A stretch of 64,000 nucleotides of DNA from Dichetophora obliterata (taxonomy: Eukaryota; Arthropoda; Insecta; Diptera; Sciomyzidae): positions 212,496,500 to 212,560,499 of the forward strand of contig OY986439.1 in the NCBI GenBank assembly GCA_963920525.1, read 5' to 3'. The translations under genes and the position numbers were made by a program. This document shows positions 12,630-23,262 of the stretch, in pieces. Each line of letters starts with the position of its first letter. Position 1 is the stretch's first letter. The notes under the pieces are model-generated. The model saw only the letters and a program-made list of their open reading frames with translations. It did no database searches and was not told the origin of the DNA.

Positions 12630-13454
12630 TTAAAGAAATGTAGGCCTATTATTTTTGCGGTTGTAAGCATTTGCTTCAGTATCGCGACAAATAGACCAAC
12701 AGTACTCGCCAAGCATATGCGTAATGTCTTTTCCTTTAAAGCGCTTTTCAATAGCCGCAATGTCCTGATGGAATCTTTCGCCATGCTCATCGCTACAAGC
12801 TCTTAAATCATCAGGGAAAAATCTAAATGATTGTGAAGAAAATGGATCTTTAGCGACATTAAAAGGCCCATTTCGCCATATGCCGAAATCATTTCTGCGA
12901 CAATATTTTTATAATTGGCAGCTCGTTTGTTGCCAAGAAACTACTCAATAACGGCAACTGTACCTTTCCATGCACGTTGTTCGATAGCATTTAATTTTGA
13001 TGAAAATTCAGAACTTGCAATTATTTGTTTTATCTGCGGACCATTGAAAACACCTTAAATCAAAAAAATCATTAAAAAACATAAAGTTACTGAATGACTT
13101 CTTAAAAAAATGCCTGCATGAATCTTTGCGCCGCTCAATTTCGGGAAAATGTTGCGCAAAGTTGCAATGACCTCGCCATCACGATCCAGTGCGTGGTAGC
13201 CAAATTGTTGGTACAGCGTACTTTATTGTTGACCTTCCTCATTTGTTGACCTTCCATCAGTAAACTTGCACAAATTTCTGTAGCAATAGTCGCACACGAC
13301 TTCCGGAGTATACCACAAGTAAGGAACATAAGCAGTCTTAAATATTTTCTGAAACGAATTCACTCACCACTGTTTTAGTAATATTTTTGAAATTTTTACT
13401 TGGTGCGAATAAGCCACAAACGTAACAAAAGTTATTTCGCGTCGGACACTGCAT
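12630..13454 (-). pseudogene. Decayed gene of the CxxC / GERFHQDI family
   Basis: The minus-strand reading begins at an ATG at 13454 with MQCPTRNNFCYVCGLFAPS. It continues, with frame changes, through VVCDYCYRNLCKFT, YHALDRDGEVIATL and KLSGAKIHAG. A 60-bp gap follows with GC...AG ends (13054-13113), and removing it restores HAG-VFNGPQIKQII. The frame then gives MISAYGEMGLLMSLKIHF and, after a one-base loss in a T run, FFPDDLRACSDEHGERFHQ, then MLGEYCWSICRDTEANAYN and a stop at 12630. There is one in-frame TAG (VIE-stop-FLGNK), a stop after EEGQQ and at least two frameshifts. I recognise this as a widely repeated, functionally uncharacterised family of arthropod and cnidarian predicted proteins with the invariant GERFHQDI. 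That family link is memory, not a search. The paired cysteines at the N-terminus suggest a zinc-binding domain. The position between transposon termini suggests a transposase or an accessory factor; that is inference. Confidence 0.8.
13054..13113 (-). other. Putative 60-bp intron with GC-AG ends
   Basis: On the minus strand the sequence runs ...CATGCAG, GC...TTTAAG, GTGTTTTC.... Removing the 60 bp joins KIHAG to VFNGPQI in frame. A GC-AG intron is rare but known, and it could equally be a GT-AG intron with a mutated donor. Its presence argues that this copy did not come from a processed transcript. Confidence 0.55.
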
Positions 13455-13538
13455 TTTTTTCAGATGAAATATATGGAAATACGTTTTCGCACAACAGAAC
13501 TTAAAACAATATTGCAATTCCTTATTTCATCTGTCAGA

Positions 13539-13679
13539 AGGGGCCCTCAAACGATACTACATGTCCATCCGACCTGTCAAGTCATCACACATGTAGTATC
13601 GTTCGTGTGCAAGAAATCAAGGCGGATGGACATGTCCGATGGAAGTTGGATGGACATGTAGTATCGTTTGAGGGCCCCT
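13539..13679. mobile_element. MITE with 35-bp termini, 141 bp
   Basis: Termini AGGGGCCCTCAAACGATACT and complement, extending to about 35 bp, flank a short interior. AGA on both sides (13536-13538, 13680-13682) could be a 3-bp target duplication. It sits just upstream of the decayed gene inside the 11914-14439 element. Confidence 0.85.
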
Positions 13680-14535
13680 AGACCAGTTGTAAGTGTTGTA
13701 AAAGTCAAAAAGTGTTTAGTGTTAGAAGGTTACTATTGATTAACTACAACTATATCGAGTAAGATGGGTCAAAAAACATTTTTTTCTTCCTAACGCTTTA
13801 GTAGTTTGGAGTCCCTTCAAGTTAAGAAAAGTGAAAAAAATATTTTTTTTTTTCAAAAATAATAAAAATTGGGGAAAATCTGAGAATTGATAAAAATTGT
13901 TTTTAAAAAATTTGACGTGCTACAGACATTTCCACGAGTCTGCCTGCAAAAAATCAGCTCGATTAGATCACTGAAAAAGGGTTAAAAATCGGTCCAAAGG
14001 CTTCCACACAGGCCATTATGAGCTTTATACTTCAAACTTAAAAAAAAAATTCTGACGTGTACATGAAAATCGACGATACACGTGTATTTTTATTTTTTCC
14101 CCTCTTTCCGAATATGTGCATTTGGTTCATAGGACAGAAAAAAATTCATTTTTTGTAACACCGTGAAATGAATGCAGATCCCAATTTCGGTGAAAAACAT
14201 TATTACAAAAAGTGTCCAAAAACATAAAAACGTATATGAAAAAGCTGACAGACACTACTTCAACAAATTTTTCAAAGAACTTTTTAACTTTTTTCATATA
14301 TTTTTGTATAGATTTTGTGAACGTTTGACATTTTGTTAAGCATGAAATCTGCCAACTTGGGCGACTTTTCTACTTAACCATACTTTTCGTCAACTTTTCT
14401 CTGAGACTTTTATTTGCTTAAGCATATCTTGGTTGGACCTTAAGAATCGAGTTAATTATGCTAAAACGTTTGTTTTACCATTATCGCTATTATATATATA
14501 TTTTTTGTGATAATCTCTTTTTTATTTCCCGTGTA

Positions 14536-14712
14536 AGGTTGCGGACAGAGTTAACGCCGATTCAGACAGGCAGGCAAATAAGGGCCGGCAAACTGTGTGA
14601 ACAAGCGAGATAAAAGTCAGCTTGGCATTATTTCTCTCTCGTTTCTTCGCAGCTTACTGCCTGCGCCTGTTTACCTGCCTGTCTGAATCGGCGTTCACTC
14701 TGTTTGCAACCT
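14536..14712. mobile_element. MITE with GCCGATTCAGACAGGCAGG termini, 177 bp
   Basis: Left AGGTTGCGGACAGAGTTAAC and right (inverted) AGGTTGCAAACAGAGTGAAC, both followed by GCCGATTCAGACAGGCAGG, make about 40 bp of inverted repeat. It lies about 100 bp outside the TTAA element. Confidence 0.85.
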
Positions 14713-14914
14713 AAGGCCGCGTTCATAGTAAAAGCTTTCAGCTTAGCCGAGAGGTTTAGCTGAAAAACGCTTTGCGTATAATCAATCATATTGAAAAAGC
14801 TCAAAGTGTTCATAGTGCCAGCATAAAGCTTCTTTTCAAATGCTTTTCAGTAACTTCGGAGGTTACTGCCTGCGCCTGTCTCTCTAAATCAGCGTTTACT
14901 CTGTTTGCAACCTA
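14713..14914. repeat. Insertion-like block with duplicated MITE right end
   Basis: The final 50 bp (14863-14914) repeat the right terminus of the preceding MITE (TTACTGCCTGCGCCTGT ... CTCTGTTTGCAACCTAAG) in direct orientation. The 150 bp between begins CCGCGTTCATAGTAAAAGC and contains GTGTTCATAGTGCCAGC. This could be unequal exchange between two MITE copies or a second element. Confidence 0.6.
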
Positions 14915-15526
14915 AGTGTAGATTTTTCAATACTTCACCTTGAGATATTTTCAATTTATTTGCATTAAAAAAGGAACCAACAGTTTTCAAAAAAATTGTA
15001 TATTTCAGTATTTGCCGATAATATGAAAGACAAGGAGCAATTTTTTCAGTTTTTTCACTACTAAAAATGCTTTTACTGAAAAACCAATTTTTTGAGTTGT
15101 GACGTTATTGAAGAAAACGGGCAATATAGTTTTTAAATACATATACACACAGATCTATGAAAAACTTCTGCTCTATACCTTTTGACAAACAAAATGTTGT
15201 TTGGAAATACATCTATTGAATTCTATTAACTCTTCAATAAATTTTTCATTAAATTTCATTTATTTAGACATTTATTAGTACAATAAGATACAGAGAGATC
15301 TTTTAACAGTACAACAGATAATATTTATAATAAAAAAAATACATAAATATAAATATGTATTGTAAAATTTTAGACATTAAAATAAACATAAAAGTAGTAA
15401 GTTTAAAATTAAAGAGTGCTTAATAACTCTTGCTTCGCCACGAAACAAAAGAATATCTTGAGGCACAGTATCTAATAAAGTTTAACTTTGAAAATAGATT
15501 TTGCTGGCTTGCAGGAAAGAGATTAG
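14915..15526. other. AT-rich sequence, nothing recognised
   Basis: No coding or repeat structure could be supported. Confidence 0.55.
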
Positions 15527-15798
15527 CAGGTCTATTCTGGCAAACTATCAATTGTTACCCAGTATTTTTGTTAAATCTATGTGTTTGCTGTAATTTTGTG
15601 ATTTCAAAACAAAATTTGAAGCTCAAAAAACAAAATTTTTTAATGAAATTGTGACTATCTGAAAAGCAGGTGATAATTTCTATCAAAATTTATTATTTTT
15701 GAGCTTCAAATTTTGTTTTGAAATCACAAAACTACAGCAAACACATTGAAATAATAAAAATACTGTGTAACAATTGATACTTTGCCAGAATAGACCTG
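15527..15798. mobile_element. Palindromic MITE, TATTCTGGCAAA family, copy 1
   Basis: Arms of about 105 bp (15527-15630 and 15690-15798) pair almost throughout. Both begin CAGGTCTATTCTGGCAAA and include TCAATTGTTAC and TTTGTGATTTCAAAACAAAA. The loop is about 60 bp. Such long-armed termini resemble foldback or Tc1-type MITEs; no clear TA duplication was seen. Confidence 0.82.
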
Positions 15799-15894
15799 TA
15801 AATAACATAAAGTGACAAAAAAATGTTTTCAATAAAGCACAAAAGCAAAAAAAAAAACCAATTATTTCTAAATTTTAGTTATATTTTGAGATCA

Positions 15895-16027
15895 ACAGAA
15901 CTATTTTGGCAAAGTAACAATTGTTATCCAGAGCATCAAATTTTTTTGGAAACAAAAATTACAACAAACTCATAGAAATATTAAAAATACTGGGTAAAAA
16001 TTATTACTTTGCCAGAATAGGGTCGTA
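15895..16027. mobile_element. Palindromic MITE, TATTCTGGCAAA family, copy 2 (shorter)
   Basis: CTATTTTGGCAAAGTAACAA at the left and its approximate complement TTTGCCAGAATAGGGTCG at the right share termini with copy 1, 100 bp upstream. The copy is shorter and more diverged. Confidence 0.68.
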
Positions 16028-17229
16028 AAATTTAAAATTTTCTACTTGTGTTCTGCCTCATATCAAAAATTTCACAACACTTTTTAGCAATGAATATTTT
16101 AATATCTTGATGCAAGAGAACTGTATTGAAAAAAAGCACTTCGAGTTTTATAAAATATAAAACTTCAATAAAAGTTTATTGAATTTTTTCATAATTGAAT
16201 CACATTTTTCATAAATTCTATCCTAAGCATTTTTTAATGTGATAATGAACAACGCATTTTGCAATTTTTATTCAAAAAAGATCAGTGGAAATTCGAAAAT
16301 CTCATTTAAAATTTAGAATAGATTTTATGAAATTTAGATTAGATCAATTGTTGTAGTTTAGATTGAAAATGTTGTAGTTTGTTAATTCGACTGGACATGA
16401 AAGATTGCATTTTTGAATAAATTTCAAAAACTTTGGCAACTTGTTGTACTGGCACCCAAAAATAAAATGTTTATATTCAAAGTGCTGAAATCGTTTTAGA
16501 TTTCGGAATCCCGAGTTGATTTCCCTAACATAAACTGCAAGCTATCAGCTGTCAACTGTCTGCCGCAGTTACCATAAAGCCAAAAACGATCGTCCTTATA
16601 AAATCTAATACGATTATGAGAGCACACAAAAGCGTACACTTTGGCGCTACTTCAATTTTATAACTTCGACAAAAGGAAAAAAAACACTCATAACAGGAAA
16701 AAAGAAAACAAAAATAACTGTTACTTCTATGTCGACACCTAAAAAAAGGCACATAAAAAATATTGCGTGCCCTTAGGCGGCACACTTAATATTAATGTCA
16801 ACACCTTAAAAAATATTCTGAGCATACAAATAAAAATGTTCTTATATTTTTAAACTCTCAAGCTGAGTGGCAACACAACATCAGCAGCACTGAACAATCG
16901 ACAAGCACAAATCTTATTGATTTTTGACATTATAGTGTTTTAATGGACGCCTAAACATATGCAAACATTTTTTAAAATTCACATGCTCCCGTTAAAAGTA
17001 ATAACAAAATGTGACGACCACTTTTCATGAGCGTTCAACTTTCTATGTTAATGCTAATAATTTATTTTAATGATGCGACTTTTGTTGTTGCTTTTGTGGC
17101 TTACATCTTTTTACTGTGCGTTGCACAGTGGAACGGGGCAGCCATTTAGAATGTTGATCGTCAAAAAATTAATGCAATATTTGAATAAACTGTGTAAACA
17201 TTTGAGAGCTATTGCTTAAACCGGACAAA
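16028..17229. other. AT-rich sequence, nothing recognised
   Basis: Mostly featureless. GTGCGTTGCACAGTGG near 17115-17130 resembles the 6686 terminus, but no partner was found. Confidence 0.5.
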
Positions 17230-17660
17230 TATAAAAGATGTACAATACAAATTTTCGTAGTTCGAAGTTGAAGTATTGCTCCCATGATTATTTGACTAAT
17301 TCAGGAATACTATTTTCAAAAGACTGCAACTCTGTCGTTTTTTCACCGATTTTTACATTATTAATGCGTATTTATTTACTGTTAGCTCCAAATATCTCAT
17401 ATTTACTCTCGTCGCTAAAAACAACGTTGTTCCGAAACGCCTTAACGTACATTTACCGGGACTTAGCTTAAGTTAAGGCGTTTGAGGTGGTTTGCGGTCG
17501 AAATTCATGGTTTTTCCTGGGTATTACTTCCTGCAATCCGCTAGCACTTTCAACTTCACAAACGTTTAAAGTGTTTTCCTCACAACTATGTACATAGGTT
17601 AGGTTTTGAACGATAGTTCCCGCACGGTATTTTAGATTATTCCTTGTCATTACGCTGCAC
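17230..17660 (-). pseudogene. Tc1-like transposase pseudogene fragment
   Basis: Read on the minus strand, one frame gives SASGLQEVIPRKNHEF, matching the GLxxRVPRKKP linker that follows the paired helix-turn-helix of Tc1 transposases. After an in-frame stop and a shortened spacer comes VKAFRNNVVFSDESKYEIFG. The FSDES-x-F/Y-x-I-F-G motif (about 17375-17420) holds the first aspartate of the DDE catalytic triad. Downstream, NSK then a stop and IRINNVKI appear in decayed form. Stop codons and loss of the second aspartate and glutamate regions make it dead. No convincing termini were found, so the element's limits are unknown. Confidence 0.78.
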
Positions 17661-18955
17661 TATAGGAAATTTTACTGATTTGCTGGCTAAAAGTCAAAAA
17701 GTATAAATGCTCTTTTAAAATTTTTTTGTTTACTATCCGACAGAGAACTCATCAAAACGCAGGAATGCGCATTTTGTTTTTGTCAAAATCTGATTACATT
17801 TGGGTAATGAGCTTTGAAAATAGAGTCACTCGATCAAAAAGACGACATTTAAAATACTTGGCTTTTTTAGGCTCAAGTTTGAAGTGCCATATATATAGTG
17901 AAATAAAATATTTACTTAAGCAAAATAATATGGATTTCAGTGCAAATAGTAAGTACTATATTTCGGTTATATCAAAAGTTCAATAAATTTAAACAGTTTT
18001 TAGAAAATCGCTTTTTTGTGTTGAAGTCTTAAAAAAACTTTGTATGTTTTTATAAATTTTGGGTAAGCCTACAAGATTTTGTTTAAGTTCCTTTAACCTA
18101 CAGTAATCGTAAACATTAAAATAGTAATTTTGTTGAACTTTGCTGTTAATATTACGATGCGCTTTTTGGCGCTTTTTGAGAAAATTTATATTTTCTTAGG
18201 CAACTTTTCTCTACGTAAGAAATGTTGAATTTTTGATGCTTGGAGCAAGAAAAACAGCGAAGAGAGTAAAAATAAATTTCTGTTAGCAAAAATCAATACA
18301 GAAAAAGTATCAAGCTCTTCCAATCAAAGTTTTTAAGAAAAAAATTCGTCTTTTTTGCAATAATTTGGCAAAAAATACAAAAACTGCAAAAAAAGACCCG
18401 AATTTAAAAAAAAACCATTTCAAGTGGCTTAAAAATTTTTCACAAAGAAAAACGAGCTGGATTGATAGCTTATCAGATGTTTTAATAGAGCGATGGACAC
18501 ATCAGATTCTCTAATATCATCTATTGGGTTAAGGGGAGGCTCTAGCAGAAACGTAACGTAATTTCAGGATTTTTTTTTTTGAAAAAATCTTTTATGGCAT
18601 TTATTAGTATATATTTCAAGAATATTATACAATTTTTTCGACTAAAAATAATTTAAAATGGCGGCTGAACGTCTGGCTGATCAAAGCTGATCCCGATAGT
18701 TTAGAAGAAGATGCCTTAAGTGCAGCATATATTAACAATTTAGTGAACTTTATATATTAAAAAATTAGAAATTATTCTTCAATTTAATGGATTTTATTTA
18801 AACTTGCTATACGAAATGCTACGAAACACTGAAGAACTTAATTTGGCATGTAAATATTAAAAACAATATTGGTTCTATTGAATGGCTCAGACAATGACAG
18901 ATAGGATGGCTACAACCCTAAAAACCAACTTATAGCAAGTTTTATAAAAATATTA
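17661..18955. other. AT-rich sequence, nothing recognised
   Basis: No recognised motif; short open frames only. Confidence 0.5.
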
Positions 18956-20425
18956 GGGGTATTCACACTGACTTGGGTAGTTGGGTAGATTGACAAATGC
19001 CGTACATTTTGTTTTTGTAAAGTGCCATTCTACCCAAGTACCCATCTACCAATCTACTCTAGCTGGCCCCCTGACTTGTTTGGGTAGATTGTTTTCTTGC
19101 CAAATTGAGTACTTTTTCCATGTGTTACCACCTTTTGCAAAAATAGACATTACTTGAGCTAAGGGCATCAAATTTGGAATATTTGCTGTCAAGGCTAATA
19201 TCTCGAATAATACAAAAAAAATATTGCCACACCCACTATTTCCGCCCACTATTTCCGCCCGTTATTAAAAACGCTATATTTCAGGTGAATTCGGTTGTAT
19301 TGGACTAAAATTTTGTAATTTAGTTCGTATGACTACTATCGATAATTCAACAAAAATGGGCGTGGTCGAACTATAACTACGCCTACATTTCAGAAATTAT
19401 AATGCCTGAGTTGGGCATGTTTTTATAATCAAACTTGGTTTATAACTGCTATGAGACCAAGTGGTGGTCACTAGATGTATAAATTTTGCCACGCCTATTT
19501 TAACCGCCCTTCTGTATATAGGTATAAAATCGTTAGTGCGCTATCTCAGGAACGGTAACACCTAAGGCAACCAAATTTTGCAATATCTGTTCATATCTCG
19601 GTTAATCAAGTTAATATCTCGGTTAATAAAAAAGCCACACCCCCTTTTACCGCCCAAAAATCAATAAAAATGCTATGTTTCGAACGGTTTTGATCGTATT
19701 AGACTAAAATTTGCTGATTTAGTTTGCATGGTTATTGTCTGAACTGTATTAAAAATGGGTGTCCATGCCCTCTTTTACAGCCCACAAATCAATAAAAATA
19801 CTTTATTTAAGACGATTTTGGTCGTATAAGACTTAAATTTGGTAATTTAGTAAGCAAGTTACATTCGGGATGGCTAAGAATGGAATGGCTGAAATTTTGG
19901 CCGTCGATTTGTTTCGCCTACGAGATAGTTTAGGAAAAATTTGCCAAACACCCTTTTACCGCCTACAAATCAATATAATTGCTATATTTTAGACGGTTTT
20001 GGTTGTATTAAACTAAAAATTGGTAAATGAGTGCATATAGCTACTTTCAGTAACTGAACCAAAAATGGGCGTAGTCAAACTACAGCTATGCCAGTTCATA
20101 TATATGAAATTACTTTTTCCGATTGACATGAAAATTTCTTTATGGCAGCAAGGCGGTCTGTGTTCACGTTAAAAATTACTCGTATATAGAATAACTTTTT
20201 TACGCCCAATTAATGGTCTAAATTTTTTGCGCATAAAATGACAAAAAATGGTGGCAACGATTTTCTAGCTGTCACTCATCTACATAAACCGGGGAGATCA
20301 AACAAACATGCAGCACTGCCCAAAACTATTCTACAAAGTACTCAATTGCAATTTAAGGTGCTCGAAATAACCAAAAGTACTCAATCTCCCATTCCCAACT
20401 ACCCAAGTCAGTGTGAATACCCCCC
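18956..20425. mobile_element. 1.47 kb TIR element with internal diverged repeats
   Basis: Thirty-base inverted termini starting GGGGTATTCACACTGACTTG are perfect at the two ends (the right end has two extra C). TATTA occurs on both sides (18951-18955, 20426-20430) as a likely 5-bp target duplication. The interior has at least four diverged copies of a ~130-200 bp unit, at about 19246, 19650, 19777 and 19955. Each unit carries ACCGCC(C)ACAAATCAATAA, GACGGTTTTGGTCGTATTA and ACTAAAATTTGGTAATTTAG. No transposase frame is present. Confidence 0.85.
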
Positions 20426-20430
20426 TATTA

Positions 20431-21139
20431 TACTTTTTGAAAATTTGGTCACCATTTTGGATCCACCTGATGATTTTGACTTTTGGCCAGAAAATCGGAA
20501 AAATTTCCGATCTATACTGCGCTGGAACGATCGCATCACAAAGAATTTACTGTATGTTCACGAATATTAACTATTTCGATGACTGTTTAAACCGCTGCAC
20601 GACTGTTTTTAGAATACAAACAATTTCTTGTCAAATCAAGCAAGGGATTTTTTACGATGCTGCACAATTAAATTTCACATTTCTTGTGGGAGTTCTTTTT
20701 GTCGTGTCCTTACAGGTCATTAAGGACGATGAAATTAATGCAAAATTGACAAATTTTCATGCAACTTTCTTTGACGCGCTCACAAACAAGCAATCGCAAA
20801 GGCCTCTGAACATTTTTTTGTACGAAATCTTGTCTTTCTAACAGAAATAATCGCGGGATACATATTACTTAAGCAATCTTTTGGATAAATAACGCATTTC
20901 TCTTTACTACAACTGATATAATTAATTTGCTTTTAATAGACTTTATGTCTTGCTTTTGGTATATATGTATCCATGAACTTTATTGGGAGATTTCAATACC
21001 CAAAAATACCATTTTTGATACCCTTCTTCTATCTGTTGCTAGTATTTTTTTTTTAATACATACAGTTTTCTGTTGTTGTGCTTATTCAATTAAACAGAGC
21101 ACTTCAAGAACAAATTTCAAAACCAAATTTTCGTATTCA
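20431..21139. other. AT-rich sequence, nothing recognised
   Basis: Holds a 142-codon frame ending at 20841, but its translation has no motif, and it starts inside the preceding transposon. It is not called as a gene. Confidence 0.55.
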
Positions 21140-21415
21140 GACCAACCAAGTTATGCTTAAGCAAACAAAAGTTTCAGAGAAAAGTTGACGAAAAGTATGA
21201 TTAAGTAAAAGAGTCGCCTAAATTGGCAGAATTTATGCTTAACAAAATGTCAAACGTTTATTAAATCTTGACAAAAATATGATAAAAAAGTTCAACATTT
21301 CTTTGAAAAATCTGTTGAAGTAGTGTCTGTTAGCTTTTTTATATATTTTTTTATGTTTCAGACACTTTTTATAAGTTTTTCAACAAAATTAGGATCTGCA
21401 TTCAATTTGAATCAA

Positions 21416-21855
21416 TGAGGCTGTTCAGACTTGCCTCAAATGAGGCGACTCACTTGCCTCATTTTGACATCTACAGGCAAATCGGGAAGCGGGAAGGTGA
21501 CATGTTACGTGAGGCAAAAATTTTAAAAATTTTAAAAATTTTGCGACTCATTTTGACGTACGTCAGAGTGAAGTTTGTTCTGTTGATTTATTCTCCTCTT
21601 TTTGAGGGTGTTCAGGCGCAGTACGGGCGCGAATTAATTTTTTTATTCATAGTTGTTCGCAAATTAATATTGTTTAAGTTATGATCATTTCTGTGCTTAA
21701 TAATTCAAAAGAAAACAACAGGAAAAAAACAATAAACGTCGAAATAAGGCTGCCTCAAAGTGAGGCAATAATTTGTGTGTGAACACCTGATAGCTAGCTT
21801 ATGCCAAAATGAGGCCAGTGAGTCACTTCTTTTGAGGCAAGTCTGAACAGCCTCA
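21416..21855. mobile_element. MITE with TGAGGCTGTTCAGACTTGCC termini, 440 bp
   Basis: The termini TGAGGCTGTTCAGACTTGCC and complement are identical for 27 bp and stay similar for about 50 bp (CACTxGCCTCATTTTG). It lies exactly at the junction between the two arms of the deletion derivative. Confidence 0.88.
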
Positions 21856-21992
21856 ATAAACTAAAGTATTTTTTTTCAATTGACAGATAAAAAAAATATT
21901 AGTATACTTATGTTAAAAAGAGTTGCCATCAGCTAACAAAAAACATGTTTATTGTGCTGCTTGGCTTATAACATGTGGTAATCCTTAAATTT

Positions 21993-22340
21993 GTGGCGTC
22001 CGTAGCCTAGTGGGTAGAGTGCGTGGCCCCTAAGCTAAAGAACTGCGGTAGGCCCGGGTTCAATTCCAGCTCAGACAGAAAGTTTTTTCAATTGAATTAA
22101 TTTTTCTGTTCGGTCGTCACCTCTCTGCAGACAATGGCAAACCTCAGAGAGTAAAAATTGCCATGTAAAGCTTTTTGAGAACATAAGCCGTTCGGAGTCG
22201 GCATAAAACACGTAGGTCCAGTTCTCGGTCATTTGTGATCAAACATTTAATAACACGCACAACACAATTGATCAATAGAAGCTAGGTCAAAGTCCTTCCA
22301 AGGGCTGAAATGGCCAGTTTATATATTTTTTATTTTTTTT
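21993..22340 (+). mobile_element. tRNA-derived SINE with 13-bp target duplication, 348 bp
   Basis: The duplication AATCCTTAAATTT stands perfectly at 21980-21992 and 22341-22353. The 5' head has an A-box-like TAGCCTAGTGGGTAGAGTGC (22003 on) and a B-box GGTTCAATTCC (22057-22067), which together form an internal RNA polymerase III promoter. The body contains CCTCAGAGAGT, GCCGTTCGGAGTCGGC and CACGTAGGTCCAG. These recall a repeat family I know from tephritid and muscoid flies (recognition, not a search). The 3' end is T/A-rich. The perfect duplication suggests a fairly recent insertion. Mobilisation would need a partner LINE, not present here. Confidence 0.9.
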
Positions 22341-22420
22341 AATCCTTAAATTTCACAGCAAAAAGATACAAATTTACCATAATTTGCTTAAATATACACA
22401 TACAAAACAAAAACAATAGG

Positions 22421-23262
22421 ATATTCTCTATGTCTAGCATAATTGCATGAGAGCACGGATTGTAACAATCCTATACTTAAATATCCAATGGATGGAGAGC
22501 GCCCTATTGCACAAGTAGAGCATAGTAAAATCAACAGCTCAAACAACTCTATAATTAGCTGTACTTCACGCTCATTTCACCTACTGTTTGGCTGCTCTCT
22601 CATTCTCTTATTCTCTTCTCTCTCGTTACAAACACAGGGTTGCATTTCATAAACTATGCTTCATAGCATCACCGCAATACATGGGTATCAGTGTAGCATA
22701 CATAAGGCGATTTTCTTTTTCCACATCAGACCACAGATCTGAGCAGATCTGATCAAACCGACCATGACCTGAGCTGACAACATCAGATCAAACAAAAAGT
22801 GGTCTGATTTGGTAATGAAACACTTTGGGAACATTTGCATCTTTCGTCCACTTAAATGTCAAGATATATAATTTTTTAGATAAATAGCTAAATTTAATAA
22901 AAAATAGTACATTTTAAACTAGTGCCAGCCATTTTTTGCTTATTGTTTTTTTTTATGTATGCGTTGGCAGCCGATTGCTTAGTGCTCAGTAAAAAATTCT
23001 GAGCTCGTCGACAGCATCTGACTTACACTCAGACCATGATCAGACCATGAAAAGAAACGCATATATTGAACACAGCTAAGTCTGAGGTAAAAAAAAAACG
23101 CTGATCTGTTTTTGACAACTCATGCTCAGCTCGGATGTAATAAAGAAAAACGCCTATAGGAAATATTCTACGGTTTTTTTACTTGTATGTTGTTGTTGCG
23201 GCGGTGAACGTATTGTATATTTCCTATTCTTGCACCGTGCAACGGTCATATCCTAGACAAAG
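22421..23262. mobile_element. Insertion in the derivative element, itself containing a MITE
   Basis: Alignment of the flanks with the full copy (12140-12200 inverted) shows this block is extra. Its ends are roughly inverted: GGATATTCTCTATGTCTAGC at the left and, inverted, GGTATTTTCTTTGTCTAGGA at the right. Exact ends are uncertain. Confidence 0.6.
22703..23158. mobile_element. Innermost MITE, 456 bp
   Basis: TAAGGCGATTTTCTTTTTCC at the left and (inverted) TATAGGCGTTTTTCTTTATT at the right form imperfect termini of about 28 bp. The interior is rich in CAGATCTGA and TGATCAGACC words. It forms the fourth layer of this nest. Confidence 0.65.

Larger units (their letters stand above)
11914..14439 (-). 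mobile_element. 2.5 kb TTAA-flanked TIR element carrying a decayed GERFHQDI gene
   Basis: Left end GGCCCAACCATGATATGC and right end, read inverted, GGTCCAACCAAGATATGC. Both continue into TTAAGCAAA, giving a 27-bp terminal repeat with two mismatches. TTAA lies immediately outside at 11910-11913 and 14440-14443. Further in, 12380-12520 and 14035-14165 are also inverted copies of one another, including the words TCCTATGAACCAAA and ACACGTGTAT, so the element has subterminal inverted repeats. The single gene-like sequence, on the minus strand, occupies the centre. An internal deletion derivative is at 21140-23536. The class is uncertain: TTAA fits piggyBac, but the encoded protein is not a known piggyBac transposase and the derivative copy does not have clear TTAA flanks. 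Confidence 0.82.

Noticed and set aside
20413..20841. Longest open frame (142 codons, plus strand)
   Set aside because: Starts inside the right end of the 18956-20425 transposon, has no recognisable motif and no sign of coding bias or splice context.
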